From positions 1-37,582 of the IMG/VR virus record IMGVR_UViG_3300013307_000674: a stretch of DNA of 37,582 bases, one strand, 5' to 3'. Source of the stretch: a virus. Each line of letters begins with the position of its first letter. The first letter of the stretch is position 1. Of the stretch, positions 6,553 to 15,900 are shown piece after piece. The translations under genes and the position numbers were made by a program. The notes below the pieces were generated by a model. The model saw only the letters and a program-made list of their open reading frames with translations. It searched no databases and had not been told where the DNA came from.

Positions 6553-6861
6553 ATGCCATTTCAAAAAGGAAGAGAGAAAACCGGGGGTAGAGTTAAAGGC
6601 TCTAAGAATAAAACCACACAGGAAATAAGAGATGCTTTACAAAAAGTATTGTCAAATAAGATTGAAGATTTGGAAGCAGATTTAGAAACAATGTCAGAGT
6701 TCAAGCAATGGACTATTTTAAATTCAGTTGCCAAATTTGTGTTACCTACTCTCAATAAGAATGATGATAAAGTTGAACATTCAGGTGAGATAAATATTAA
6801 TGTTAATTTTTCTGATGATTTAGGTATATCAGAAACTAATGACCCTGCTGATGAAATCTAA
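6553..6861 (+). CDS. Terminase small subunit-like protein, 102 aa
   Basis: The N-terminal segment (residues 3-23) is glycine- and lysine-rich (FQKGREKTGGRVKGSKNKTT), a hallmark of small DNA-binding terminase partners in Bacteroidota and other phages. It is followed by a helical region (about 24-65) and an acidic tail. The stop lies 3 bases before the large-subunit ATG. It would recognise phage DNA and present it to the packaging motor. Confidence 0.75.
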   Translation: MPFQKGREKTGGRVKGSKNKTTQEIRDALQKVLSNKIEDLEADLETMSEFKQWTILNSVAKFVLPTLNKNDDKVEHSGEININVNFSDDLGISETNDPADEI

Positions 6862-6864
6862 TCA

Positions 6865-8067
6865 ATGCAGGTTGACATTAATTTACCTAAGCCTCATAAA
6901 GGGCAAAAAGAAGTCCTACAATCAACTGCAAGGTTTAAGGTGTTGCTATGTGGGCGTAGATGGGGAAAGTCTCTAATAAGTCAGATAATAAGCATCCTTT
7001 CAATAATTAAATCTAAACATGTTGCTTATGTAACGCCAACTTATAGTTTATCTAAAATCTTCTTTCAGGATATACTTAAAACGTTACCAGTTCAATTAAT
7101 TAAATCAGCAAATAAAACTGATTTAGTAATAACACTGGTAACAGGTGGTTCATTAAGTTTCTTAACAGGTGAACGTCTTGATAATTTTAGAGGTAGGAAG
7201 TTTCATACGGTTATAATCGACGAAGCAGCCTATATACCAGACCTTGAGAATGCTTGGTTAAATTCAATCAGACCAACTTTAACAGATTATCAGGGTAATG
7301 CTTTATTCATCAGCACACCGAGAGGTAAAAATTACTTCTATAGCCTGTATTTAAAAGGATTGAATAAAGAAGAGGGCTTTGAATCATTTCATTACAGCAC
7401 TTATGATAATCCATATATCAGCAAAGATGAAATTGACTTAGCTCAAGCATCATTACCAGATTCAGCTTTTAGACAAGAATACTTAGCAATACCTTCTGAA
7501 AATACTAATGCAGTAGTCAGCAGTACAGTTATTGAAGCTAATACTATTTCAACCCTTAGTAATAAGCCAACAGTTGTATATGGTATAGACGTAGCTAAAT
7601 ATACTGACTACACTGTTATCACTGGATTAGATGAAAATGGTTGTATGACTTACTTTGAACGATTCCAAAGGGATAATGATTATACTAAGCAAAGAATTAA
7701 AGCATTACCTGCATCTATACTCAAGGCTATGGATAGTACGCACGGCTCTTTAGGTGATGGAATATTTGAATCATTACAGAATGAAGGAGTTAATAATTTA
7801 ATTGGCTTTGAATTTACAGCAGCAAGTAAGCCTAAACTGATTACTGAGATGATATTGGATTTAGAGAAAGGTAATCTTAAATATAATGATGTTACCGCTA
7901 ATGAGCTATCAATATTTGAATACAGTTATACCAGTACTGGACATATCAAGTATGGTAATGCACCGGGTGGTCATGATGATACGGTTGTAGCATTAGCTTT
8001 AGCTAATAAGTACAGAAAGTTAATTCCTGCTAATGGTAGCTTTTTAGCCTCTTTTGGCTTCTTTTAA
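6865..8067 (+). CDS. terL: Terminase large subunit (packaging ATPase/nuclease), 400 aa
   Basis: Motor of DNA packaging. ATPase domain: Walker A variant CGRRWGKS at 29-36, Walker B VIIDEA at 117-122 with the catalytic glutamate, and coupling motif STPRG at 150-154. Nuclease domain: YGIDVAKYTDYTVI near 239-252 gives the first acidic residue, a second candidate is D290, and GGHDDTVVALALA near 368-380 the last acidic cluster. At 400 aa it is on the short side but all motifs are present. It is followed not by the portal, as in many phages, but by an inverted cassette and tail genes; the portal lies about 19 kb downstream. Confidence 0.95.
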   Translation: MQVDINLPKPHKGQKEVLQSTARFKVLLCGRRWGKSLISQIISILSIIKSKHVAYVTPTYSLSKIFFQDILKTLPVQLIKSANKTDLVITLVTGGSLSFLTGERLDNFRGRKFHTVIIDEAAYIPDLENAWLNSIRPTLTDYQGNALFISTPRGKNYFYSLYLKGLNKEEGFESFHYSTYDNPYISKDEIDLAQASLPDSAFRQEYLAIPSENTNAVVSSTVIEANTISTLSNKPTVVYGIDVAKYTDYTVITGLDENGCMTYFERFQRDNDYTKQRIKALPASILKAMDSTHGSLGDGIFESLQNEGVNNLIGFEFTAASKPKLITEMILDLEKGNLKYNDVTANELSIFEYSYTSTGHIKYGNAPGGHDDTVVALALANKYRKLIPANGSFLASFGFF

Positions 8068-8144
8068 GCTGATTTTGTCCCCTTTTTTTGTCCCTTTATT
8101 GATTAGTTTAATCAGATAAGGCTTTTTGTAAAATTATCAGATTT

Positions 8145-8732
8145 TTACTGCTTTGAAATGATCTTTTTTTTGCCAGTAAGCGTTATTGAATCTGTAGGTT
8201 TGCTTTTTGTTTCTTTAATTATTAAATACTGTTCCTCTACTTGTTTAGTTTGATTTGCGGATTTGTATGCAATTTCTGATGCAGCATAGCTTTTATAAGC
8301 AACATAAACGCTGCCGGAAGTAATAAATAATGTCGCGATAAGAATAATTGTTTGCCAACGTGAATTTCTCGCTGTTATCTCATTAGTTTTTATAATTGAA
8401 TCTTGAACTTCATCATTCCTAATACGATTCTGTTCGGCCATATAACAGTTATAGCCCTCTTGAGTAATGTATGCGGTAAGTTCAAACGCCAATACCGGGT
8501 CATATAAAGTATAACCTTCTCTTTCATTTCGCATTTTATAATCGATCAGTTTACTATTCTTCATCTTTTCTAAAAAAATCCGAATATCAGAGGTTGCAAA
8601 ATCTAATGGATAACTCGTTGTCACTTCATAACTATCTAGTACTTCATGAAATAGATGTTTTATGTCAACTTCATTATTGATGCCTGCGTCTGCCAAAAAG
8701 CCTAAAACTTTAAAAAATAATTTTTTGTCCAC
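8145..8732 (-). CDS. Inverted cassette gene: membrane protein with winged-helix-like N-terminus, 195 aa
   Basis: Leftward gene between terminase and tail genes, starting at GTG 8732; no ATG alternative is in frame upstream. Residues 1-100 look like a small winged-helix/helical domain (FLADAGINNEVDIKHLFHEVL, then IRIFLEKMKNSKLIDYKMRN). Residues about 125-146 are a transmembrane helix (TIILIATLFITSGSVYVAY), and a charged tail follows. The opposite orientation in a structural operon marks it as a moron-type accessory gene, possibly for superinfection exclusion or defence; this is inference. Confidence 0.65.
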   Translation of the reverse strand: MDKKLFFKVLGFLADAGINNEVDIKHLFHEVLDSYEVTTSYPLDFATSDIRIFLEKMKNSKLIDYKMRNEREGYTLYDPVLAFELTAYITQEGYNCYMAEQNRIRNDEVQDSIIKTNEITARNSRWQTIILIATLFITSGSVYVAYKSYAASEIAYKSANQTKQVEEQYLIIKETKSKPTDSITLTGKKKIISKQ

Positions 8733-8775
8733 GATATGTTTTGTAAAGCGGTAAAGTTAGAAAAACTTAAACATC

Positions 8776-8786
8776 ATACTATTTAT
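8776..8786 (+). promoter_or_regulatory. Recurrent TATTTAT motif before the tail chaperone gene
   Basis: CATACTATTTAT, 14 bases before ATG 8801, directly after the first inverted cassette; this is where rightward transcription must restart. Confidence 0.45.
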
Positions 8787-8800
8787 GAGAAAGAATACTA

Positions 8801-9358
8801 ATGAATTTTATAGACCGATTACCCAAGAGCTATAACGAATTAAAGTTTACTAAATACCTTCAAATCATTAATACAATACCTGCTACTAAGCCTGATGATT
8901 ATACAGATGATGACTGGAATGAGTATGTACATCTAACTATATTATCAATCTTATTAGAAGCTTCTGTAGAAGCTATTAGAGCCTGTAAGCCAACAGAAGT
9001 AATTGAAATGATAAAAGGTATCACTTACTTAAATGAAGTGCCTAAACCGTCTAAAACTAAGCTTAAAACGATTGATATATCTAAGGTTACGTATGACCAG
9101 TTTGTAACTTATCAAAAACTTAGTAGTAACCCATTTAATAACTTTGTTGATATACTTTCAATCCTATTACCAGATACCTCAAAAGAAGAAATTCAAAACT
9201 TATCAGTGCAAGAGGTCACTGACTGTCTAAAAAAGTTGAATACCTCATTACTGAAATCTTACAACTCTTCAATCATTTCTTTAAGCCTCAAAATGCTGAA
9301 ACAGACAGCGAAGCGGAAAGTGATGAACCTATTCAAAAGACCGGGCAAGAAATCCTAA
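8801..9358 (+). CDS. Tail assembly chaperone, zero-frame product, 185 aa
   Basis: The N-terminus (LPKSYNELKFTKYLQIINTI) resembles the opening of phage tail assembly chaperones, in which a short product and a -1 frameshifted longer product are made from one start. Residues 1-145 are acidic and well composed. The last 40 residues in this frame are serine/lysine-rich (AKRKVMNLFKRPGKKS) and look less natural. At codons 144-145 lies A-AAA-AAG (9229-9235), from which the -1 frame is open to 9552. The chaperone would coat the tape measure before tail-tube assembly. Its position just after the terminase, rather than next to the tape measure, is unusual. Confidence 0.7.
   Translation: MNFIDRLPKSYNELKFTKYLQIINTIPATKPDDYTDDDWNEYVHLTILSILLEASVEAIRACKPTEVIEMIKGITYLNEVPKPSKTKLKTIDISKVTYDQFVTYQKLSSNPFNNFVDILSILLPDTSKEEIQNLSVQEVTDCLKKLNTSLLKSYNSSIISLSLKMLKQTAKRKVMNLFKRPGKKS
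9229..9235 (+). other. Slippery heptamer A AAA AAG for -1 frameshift
   Basis: Phased exactly as A-AAA-AAG in the 8801 frame, the heptamer used in E. coli dnaX. The -1 frame is open from 9223 to the TGA at 9550-9552. No strong downstream hairpin was obvious; only a weak TTGAA / TTCAA pair (9236-9240, 9268-9272). A one-base error in the A run would look the same. Confidence 0.6.
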
Positions 9359-9552
9359 GTGAGTTTAAAAAGCAACAGGATATTGAGTTTAACAGAAAGT
9401 GGGGTTGGATAGATTTAGCTATGTCAGTAGCAAAAGAGACTAATGAATCATTTTTCAATATCCTGAATAAGTCAGCAATTGAAATATTTACGCTTGCTAT
9501 GTACCTACAGGATAAAGTAAAAATGATTGAATCAAAATATAAGAACACATGA
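9235..9552 (+). CDS. -1 frame extension of the tail chaperone (fusion 8801-9552, about 250 aa)
   Basis: Read in the -1 frame from the slippery site, this adds 105 residues. They include an acidic linker (NAETDSEAESDEPIQKTG), then a compact helical domain (EFNRKWGWIDLAMSVAKETN, and later FTLAMYLQDKVKMIESKYK). The W-x-x-x-A plus LAxYLxDK pattern fits the T-domain of G/GT-type tail chaperones. The TGA stop overlaps the next gene's ATG as ATGA, which argues that this frame is really translated. The frame lacks its own sensible start codon, so fusion by frameshifting is the simplest reading. Confidence 0.65.
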   Translation, partial: VEYLITEILQLFNHFFKPQNAETDSEAESDEPIQKTGQEILSEFKKQQDIEFNRKWGWIDLAMSVAKETNESFFNILNKSAIEIFTLAMYLQDKVKMIESKYKNT

Positions 9553-10190
9553 GAAACCAAACTTATAAGCAAGCCAGAGCAGCAGCAATATCAAGCCTTG
9601 ATAACTTAGGTCAGAGTAAAGCAGACTTTGAAACAAAGGATATGTTTAGTGCTGCTGAGAATGATGTAGCAGCTTTTATTGAACGGGTAAAAGAAAATAT
9701 TGAATCTGCTGACATGATAGTAACAGGTGGTATTGCTGATTTAAAAATTGAAACTACTGATACCAGTATCAATATATTGGGTAATCCTTGGTTAATCTAT
9801 CAGGATAGAGGCGTTAACGGTTCTGAAGAAAAGCTTTATAATACTCCACATAGTTATTCTGATAAAACGCCCCCTAAAGATGTTTTTGTTGAGTATATCA
9901 AAACCAAGAACCTACAGGTACGCAATGAAGAAAACTATTCTGGTAATCCACATCCAACCAAGAAATCACCTTTTGAAGAAATTGATGGTAACGATAAAGC
10001 AATAGATTCTGCTGCTTGGGCGATGGCTAAGAAAATCTATAAAGAAGGTTTTAAACCCCGGAATATATTTGCGAAGGAAATACCACAACTGGTAACTGAC
10101 TTATCAAAAAGTATTGCCGGGTTTAGTGCTTCAATGATTAGCAGTTCAATTAAGGATAAATACGGGAATAATGTGATGAATAAAAAGTAG
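9549..10190 (+). CDS. Tail-completion / HK97 gp10-like structural protein, 213 aa
   Basis: Probable neck or tail-completion protein. The N-terminal helix has a run of alanines; the middle has LGNPWLIYQDRGVNG; the C-terminal third (AWAMAKKIYKEGFKPRNIF, then a helix AKEIPQLVTDLSKSI) resembles the end of gp10-type proteins, where a glycine/aromatic turn precedes the last helix. Its ATG overlaps the TGA of the chaperone extension. Its stop is 2 bases from the stop of a leftward gene, with no terminator between. The family assignment rests on pattern and neighbours. Confidence 0.5.
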   Translation: MRNQTYKQARAAAISSLDNLGQSKADFETKDMFSAAENDVAAFIERVKENIESADMIVTGGIADLKIETTDTSINILGNPWLIYQDRGVNGSEEKLYNTPHSYSDKTPPKDVFVEYIKTKNLQVRNEENYSGNPHPTKKSPFEEIDGNDKAIDSAAWAMAKKIYKEGFKPRNIFAKEIPQLVTDLSKSIAGFSASMISSSIKDKYGNNVMNKK

Positions 10191-10192
10191 TA

Positions 10193-11071
10193 TCAACTCT
10201 TTGCTAATACTATTGTTATCACTATTATTAATGATGCTATTATAAGTAATAAGAAAAATATCGCACTAAGCCTATCACTGATTAAGCGATTTGAAATTCT
10301 TGTTATGGTTCCTTCAGTAACAACAAGTTTTCTTATTTTATTACCTGTTATAGGTGGTGTAAACTCAAGAATCGCGTTATCAATCGGTGTAGAGCATCCA
10401 TTAATTAAATTGAAAACTGCATCTCCTATTGTTAGTGAAGCCTGTTTAGCTTGTCTAATTAAAATTGTTTCGTTTTGTATGGTACTGTAAATGTGTTCAT
10501 AATATACCTCGGAAACCCGGCCAGCAGTAACAGTTAGGTTACGACTTTTCATCTTTATAACTGAGTTTTCTAAGGGTGAGAATGTTGAATCAAATATTTC
10601 TAATCCCTTAAATGTAATAACGTTAGGTGCTGATTTAACGTAAAAAATGTTGTTGTCTATTGTTTTAAAAGTTTTTAGATCGTGCTTTTTGATATACAAG
10701 CCCCGTAAGTACTTTTCATAATTCAAATCCGGAATGACATTTTTATTTACTAATATCCAAGGCTTTTCATTGCTACCTTCTTTTTTCAAAAGCATTATTC
10801 CATCTGTTAGAAAGATGTGATGAAGTAATATATTGTCTACGTTTCTGTCGATCAGTAGGCTGTTAGAGCCGGAAAGATATTCCCATTTCCCAATTTGCGC
10901 CTGCCCGTTCAATGCCATTACTAATCTTCCATCCGGTAAAAAGGAGTAATGATGTTGGTTACTTTCTTCATCTATCATTATCCACGGTTTATTAGTAAAT
11001 AAGCTTATTTGGTCAAGTTTCTTATTGAATTGTTGAAGTCGGGGTAAGATTTGAGAAAGGTAGGTTTGCAT
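10193..11071 (-). CDS. Inverted cassette gene: tail-anchored membrane protein, 292 aa
   Basis: The frame is open back to 11308, but I place the start at ATG 11071: the upstream part overlaps the 11193-11411 gene and is not protein-like. The first half has repeated beta-type segments around KPWIMIDEE and KPWILVNKN, suggesting two related modules. The middle is beta-rich, and the last about 25 residues (IFFLLLIIASLIIVITIVLA) form a membrane anchor, leaving the body cytoplasmic or exposed depending on topology. Unrecognised family. Opposite in direction to the tail genes on both sides, so probably an accessory gene expressed in the lysogen. Confidence 0.65.
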   Translation of the reverse strand: MQTYLSQILPRLQQFNKKLDQISLFTNKPWIMIDEESNQHHYSFLPDGRLVMALNGQAQIGKWEYLSGSNSLLIDRNVDNILLHHIFLTDGIMLLKKEGSNEKPWILVNKNVIPDLNYEKYLRGLYIKKHDLKTFKTIDNNIFYVKSAPNVITFKGLEIFDSTFSPLENSVIKMKSRNLTVTAGRVSEVYYEHIYSTIQNETILIRQAKQASLTIGDAVFNLINGCSTPIDNAILEFTPPITGNKIRKLVVTEGTITRISNRLISDRLSAIFFLLLIIASLIIVITIVLAKS

Positions 11072-11192
11072 ATCGTTTGATATTTGTTCAAAAATAAAAA
11101 ATATATTCGCAGCAATACAAGCCGAAAGGCTTTTATTGTGATAAGGTTTAGGTTGAGCTTCGGAGCAGCGAGTGTGTCCGAGGCTCTTTATT

Positions 11193-11411
11193 TTAATCAA
11201 TAATTCTACCTTCTGGAAAATGCTTCTTAAAAATAGATTTACATACATATTTTTCCGAATCTGAAGCATGAAGCTTCGGGAAAGACAAAGTTGGTATGTC
11301 ATTGACATCTATTTGAAATTTACTTTTCTCGTTTTGCACCTCTTTTGAACCTCTTAAAATTTCAAATTCACATTCTTTTAGTTTTTCTGTTGCTGGCTTT
11401 TTAATATACAT
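11193..11411 (-). CDS. Inverted cassette gene: small protein, 72 aa
   Basis: Unrecognised small basic/acidic protein (KPATEKLKECEFEILRGSKE at residues 5-24; later YVCKSIFKKHFPEGRIID). The ATG at 11411 is preceded at 5 bases by CCTAATATTTA, the leftward version of the recurrent motif. It is followed by 121 bases with GC-richer hairpins (for example AGCCTCGGA with TCCGAAGCT around 11149-11178), then the tail-anchored gene. The two may form one accessory pair. Confidence 0.5.
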   Translation of the reverse strand: MYIKKPATEKLKECEFEILRGSKEVQNEKSKFQIDVNDIPTLSFPKLHASDSEKYVCKSIFKKHFPEGRIID

Positions 11412-11416
11412 AGTTT

Positions 11417-11427
11417 TAAATATTAGG
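11417..11427 (-). promoter_or_regulatory. Recurrent TAATATTTA motif (leftward copy)
   Basis: CCTAATATTTA read leftward, 5 bases before the ATG at 11411. It shows the motif also serves a gene on the minus strand. Confidence 0.4.
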
Positions 11428-11513
11428 TACTGTAAAGATAAAATAATACGTGACGTTTTTAACTAAATATTATTAAACATGTAAAGTTGAATAGATGTGG
11501 GTAGTCCGATAAC

Positions 11514-11530
11514 ATACTGACTGTCAGTAT
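11514..11530. promoter_or_regulatory. 17-base palindrome, candidate operator
   Basis: ATACTGAC-T-GTCAGTAT, perfect 8-base arms around one base, in the divergent gap between the minus-strand cassette (start 11411) and the tail operon (start 11620). The size suits a dimeric repressor. The rest of the 208-base gap is AT-rich with no gene. Confidence 0.45.
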
Positions 11531-11595
11531 TATATTTATTTCCATTACACGCGGTAATAATATTTTAGTTCCGCAGGTTATTAACAGCCTTAACC

Positions 11596-11606
11596 ATACT
11601 ATTTAT
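11596..11606 (+). promoter_or_regulatory. Recurrent TATTTAT motif before the baseplate gene
   Basis: CATACTATTTAT, 13 bases before ATG 11620. The copy and the start codon form an inverted repeat (CATACTA / TAGTATG). Confidence 0.45.
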
Positions 11607-11619
11607 CTAAAAGAATAGT

Positions 11620-12927
11620 ATGATTTCAATCGTTAAACAGCCTCAATCATATTCACCTGTATATACACCGCAGGTATTTCAGCTAACTTCTGATAATGCC
11701 AATATTATTTATTTCAAGTGCAATGTAGTTGATGCTGTAACCAATTATATAATTGCTTCTCAGCGTTATTTTACCTTACCCAATTATCAGAACGGTACAG
11801 TATTCGACCTTTCATCATTGTTATCAGCTCTGGTTGATTCTCAATTGGTTCCCGGTGCTTTAATCGTTGAACCCAAGAATATTTATCAAGGGTATTACCT
11901 GCAAATTACTGAAGCAATCACTTCTGGTAGTACAGTAATCACCGGAGCTACAGCAAGTACTTCAAATTATACGGTTTGGAATGGAACGCTGAACAGGGTT
12001 CAGTACCAGAACTATGATTATAATAAGTACTTATTCAATACAGGTTATACTGGTTCAACGGTTTTCTTATCCAATAAACCTAATTACACCACCTTAAATT
12101 GCAATTCCAGAGAATACTTATATGGCTTTATTTCGGGTTTTACAGGTACAGCAGTATTCAGGTTGTATGATAGTCAGTCACTTTTATTGGGAACGTATAC
12201 CCAAGATTTTCCAACTGGTATTACTGCTTTCAGAATTGATGTAAGCCCTGATAGCATTGAAACAAATTTTGGTGTAAGCTTATCAGGTGTGAGTTATTAT
12301 TCAATTGCGGTTAATGATGGAACCGTACAAAAATCTGAATTAAAAATTTACAAGTACTTAGCTGGATATAAAAATCAAATTCCTATTGAAATCTTATTTG
12401 CTAATAAAATTGGTGGTTTTGATTCCTTTACTTTTTTCAATCCACAAGAAACGATTGATGTAACTAAGACCAGTATTAACACTTATCCATTTAAGTTTAA
12501 TTCCAGTGGTATCTATAGCAATGAGGACAATAATGTTTTCAACCTTGATACAGAGGTCATCAATGTAGCTACTACATCAACCTTCAGTGTAGTTTCTGGT
12601 GTGCTAACTGATACCCTTGGAAGATATTTAACGGAGTTAATTGAATCACCTAAAGTATACGTAAAAGTATTAACAGGCGAGTTTCTACCAATTCAAATTA
12701 CTACCACCAATTATAAAATACTGCAAAAGAGATACAGCACCTCTAACAACAGGTTAAGCATCAATTTTACCATTGACTCTAATGCTGATATTTTGGTTGA
12801 AGAGACAAGCGCAGCTTATCTACCACCTAATACTTGCCCTACACCTACAGTAACCGTATTCAATGGTGCTGACACCTATAGCTTTGGTTATGTAGAACCA
12901 GACGGTAACGGCAAGGCCACTATTTAA
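11620..12927 (+). CDS. Tail/baseplate structural protein, 435 aa
   Basis: Large beta-rich protein with serine, threonine, glycine and aromatic repeats, typical of tail-tip or baseplate proteins of Bacteroidota phages. A recognisable local motif is ILFANKIGGFDSFTFFN (about residues 258-274), an NxxGGxDSFxF pattern that I associate with such proteins. No enzymatic motif, coiled coil or membrane segment. It is followed at 9 bases by the giant glycosidase-bearing tail protein, so the two are probably partners at the tail tip. Confidence 0.6.
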   Translation: MISIVKQPQSYSPVYTPQVFQLTSDNANIIYFKCNVVDAVTNYIIASQRYFTLPNYQNGTVFDLSSLLSALVDSQLVPGALIVEPKNIYQGYYLQITEAITSGSTVITGATASTSNYTVWNGTLNRVQYQNYDYNKYLFNTGYTGSTVFLSNKPNYTTLNCNSREYLYGFISGFTGTAVFRLYDSQSLLLGTYTQDFPTGITAFRIDVSPDSIETNFGVSLSGVSYYSIAVNDGTVQKSELKIYKYLAGYKNQIPIEILFANKIGGFDSFTFFNPQETIDVTKTSINTYPFKFNSSGIYSNEDNNVFNLDTEVINVATTSTFSVVSGVLTDTLGRYLTELIESPKVYVKVLTGEFLPIQITTTNYKILQKRYSTSNNRLSINFTIDSNADILVEETSAAYLPPNTCPTPTVTVFNGADTYSFGYVEPDGNGKATI

Positions 12928-12936
12928 CATGTAAAA

Positions 12937-15900
12937 ATGAAAGTACAAAAGATATTATTATACGAAGATATTATATTAAACGTGGGTAGTCCTGAACCCG
13001 GTGAAACAGGTGTGGTTATCGTAAAGCAAGATTTAACTGGTAATCATCAGGTGTTATTACCTACTGGTTATTATGGGAATATTTACATAGAACCTACACC
13101 CGGTAAATCAACCCGTTTAGACTGGTTATGTGATGATGAAGGGATCTATTTTACTTCAACAGTTATTACCCCTGTTGAAATCATTAATGCACCTGCTGCT
13201 ATAACAGATTTAACAGTTTCCAGAACGGATAGTATTTCTGTTAAGATTCAATGGACTGCACCTAGTGGAGACGGTATCAAGCAAAATGTAAGTGCTGATA
13301 AGTACATCATGTATATTTCAACAGCACCAATTACTTCTGCTGTTACTGTCAGTGCATTAACAGTTTATAACCAAAACTTAACACCTGCTGCACCGGGTAC
13401 ACCAGAAACATTTTCTCTAACTAATCTTCAGCCTAATACCCCTTATTATTTGGTTATTCAAGCTATTAAAACCACTTATGGTACAAAGCGTACGGGTGGT
13501 ATTAGTAATGTTTTATCCATTCACACCTTGACTATTTCATCTGATGCAACAGTTAGTGCTTGGATGCCTATAGATGCTTCTAAAACATATATCAGTGGCA
13601 GATATGATTGGCAGGCCAGTAGTATACCAGATAGTCAGGTAGACCATAGCAGCCAGATCATCTATAACATGAACTGGTGTTTGGACTATGATAATGTTCA
13701 AAATGTAAACGGCGTGTTGCAAGGCAATGAACCACAACAAACTTCAATCTATCAATACGGTATTTTCTTTAGTGGTTGGTATAATACACCTTATGTAAGG
13801 TTTATAATGCCTTTAGACGGAACGTACTCGATTGATAAGGCTTGCTTCTTAGGTACTGTAGGGGTAAACTTTGATTTTACTATATCAACTTCATCTGATG
13901 GTACAATTTGGAATGTTGCTACTGACAGTAGAAATTATACTCAAGACAAAACCAATACGCTTGCTTGGGCTACTTATCCGTTTACTTCATCAGCCAGTAC
14001 CAATGTTAATTACATCAGTTTAGACGTAACTATACCTGCTGCCTGTTTACAGGGGTTAGCTTTTTTTGGTAAGAAATCAGTCAATAATGCTTTAACGGGA
14101 ACTAAATATAAAAGGGTGTTATCAAGTCCTATTCAATGGACACAAGCGGTTGGTACAAACGGATTCCTGATTGAAGACTTAACCAATATGGCACAGATTT
14201 CAAATTGCACAAGGTTCTATAATATTTTCAATTGGTTTTTTAATTCAACGGGTTATGGTCAGGGTGCAAATATCAATGAATCTAACTTAGATATGAGGTT
14301 TTCAACAAGTAGGATGTGGGATTTTGATTATCAATTAAATTATGTTAGAAGTCTTGGCATTGAGCCAATATTTACCGTTAATGATGAGCTTCCAATGTTA
14401 GCACCTGCTGATTATGCCAGTGACCCAACATTTAGAAAATCTTTAAATTCAGGAATAACCATTGATTCAACTACTAAAACCTTGAATCCTTACAACTGGT
14501 CAGTATTTGCCAGAGTAGTTTATAATATCGTTGCCCGTTATGGTTTCAATACTTCTGCTGATACTCAATACATCAGTTTATCCACTGGTGATACTACACA
14601 GCCAACAACATCACCTGAATACAATGCTGAACCTTTAAAAGTTGGTTTAGGTTATTGCAAATATTTTGAGACAATTAACGAGCCTGATAAATACTGGAAA
14701 AGCCAAGAAGCATATTATAACCCACAAGAATTAGCAATGCGTTTAAGTGTTGGTTATGATGGTCATAAAGGTGCATTAGGTGCAGGTTATGGAATGCAAG
14801 CAGCAGACCCTAATGCTAAACAAGTAATGCCGGGTTTATCCTGTACTAATATTGGTTATGTTAAAGAAATGCTTGCTTGGTGGGATGTCAATAGGGGAAA
14901 GGGTGATTATCCAATTCACGCTTTGAATATCCACTATTACAATTCAAATCACGGTTCTCAAGGTTTCAATGAATACGACACTTCAATAACTATTTTTGGT
15001 ACTCAACCAGAGTATTCAGACCAGCCACGTATTATAAAACAATGGGTTGATTTCCGCGATTCATATTGCCCTCAATTTGAATTATGGATAACAGAAGTCG
15101 GTTATGACGAACAAAATTTTGGTGCGTATGCTCCCTTTATAACTGATTTAGTGACCAGACACGTTACTAAGGCTCAATATTTAATGAGGTCTTTAACCTT
15201 GATTCAAGCTTATGGTTTTGACAGAATATTTCAATATATGTTCCGTCATCAAAATGCTAATGATGTGTGGGCACAAGATACTAATACTGCTGCCAGAGAT
15301 ACGTTTTTAACATCTGGTTATATGGTTCCTCATGATTCAGGCGGTGGGTTCTGGACTAATTCAATTCCTACAGAAGCTTGGTGGTATATGACTGCATTTC
15401 GTAATGAAATGACAGGTTATACTTTTAGCCATTTTATCAGAGAATACGGTAATTCGTTAGTTGACAATAACCCAATTGAAAATTATGTACCTGAAATATT
15501 TGCTTTAGCTTATACGCATGCTAATGGCTCGAATGCAATCCTTGCTTGGTTAGCACCTACATCACAAGCTGCTTTATTATCTCAGCAAGATTATAATCCT
15601 ACCAGTATTGTAGTTAACAGTAATGAAGTAAATGTAATGGTGGTTGATTTTGATAATGCACATATCAGTCAAACCAAATCAGGTCATACCACTACCTACG
15701 TAGCTACTCAAGGTTCAGACGGATTGAATAGAATCACGGTCAATATCAATGAAACACCAAAGATTATCAAAACCAATAATGTAGGTACTAAAAAGTTAAT
15801 TGACCCGGTTAACTTTCAAGGTCAGGCATTAGATACCACTACTGCTAAAATCGTTTGGACTGACAAAAATATTGGTACAAATAACACCCTTATTTTTATG

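Noticed and set aside
11072-11308. N-terminal extension of the tail-anchored cassette protein
   Set aside because: Overlaps the 72-aa gene, contains hairpins, and is not protein-like; ATG 11071 is a better start.
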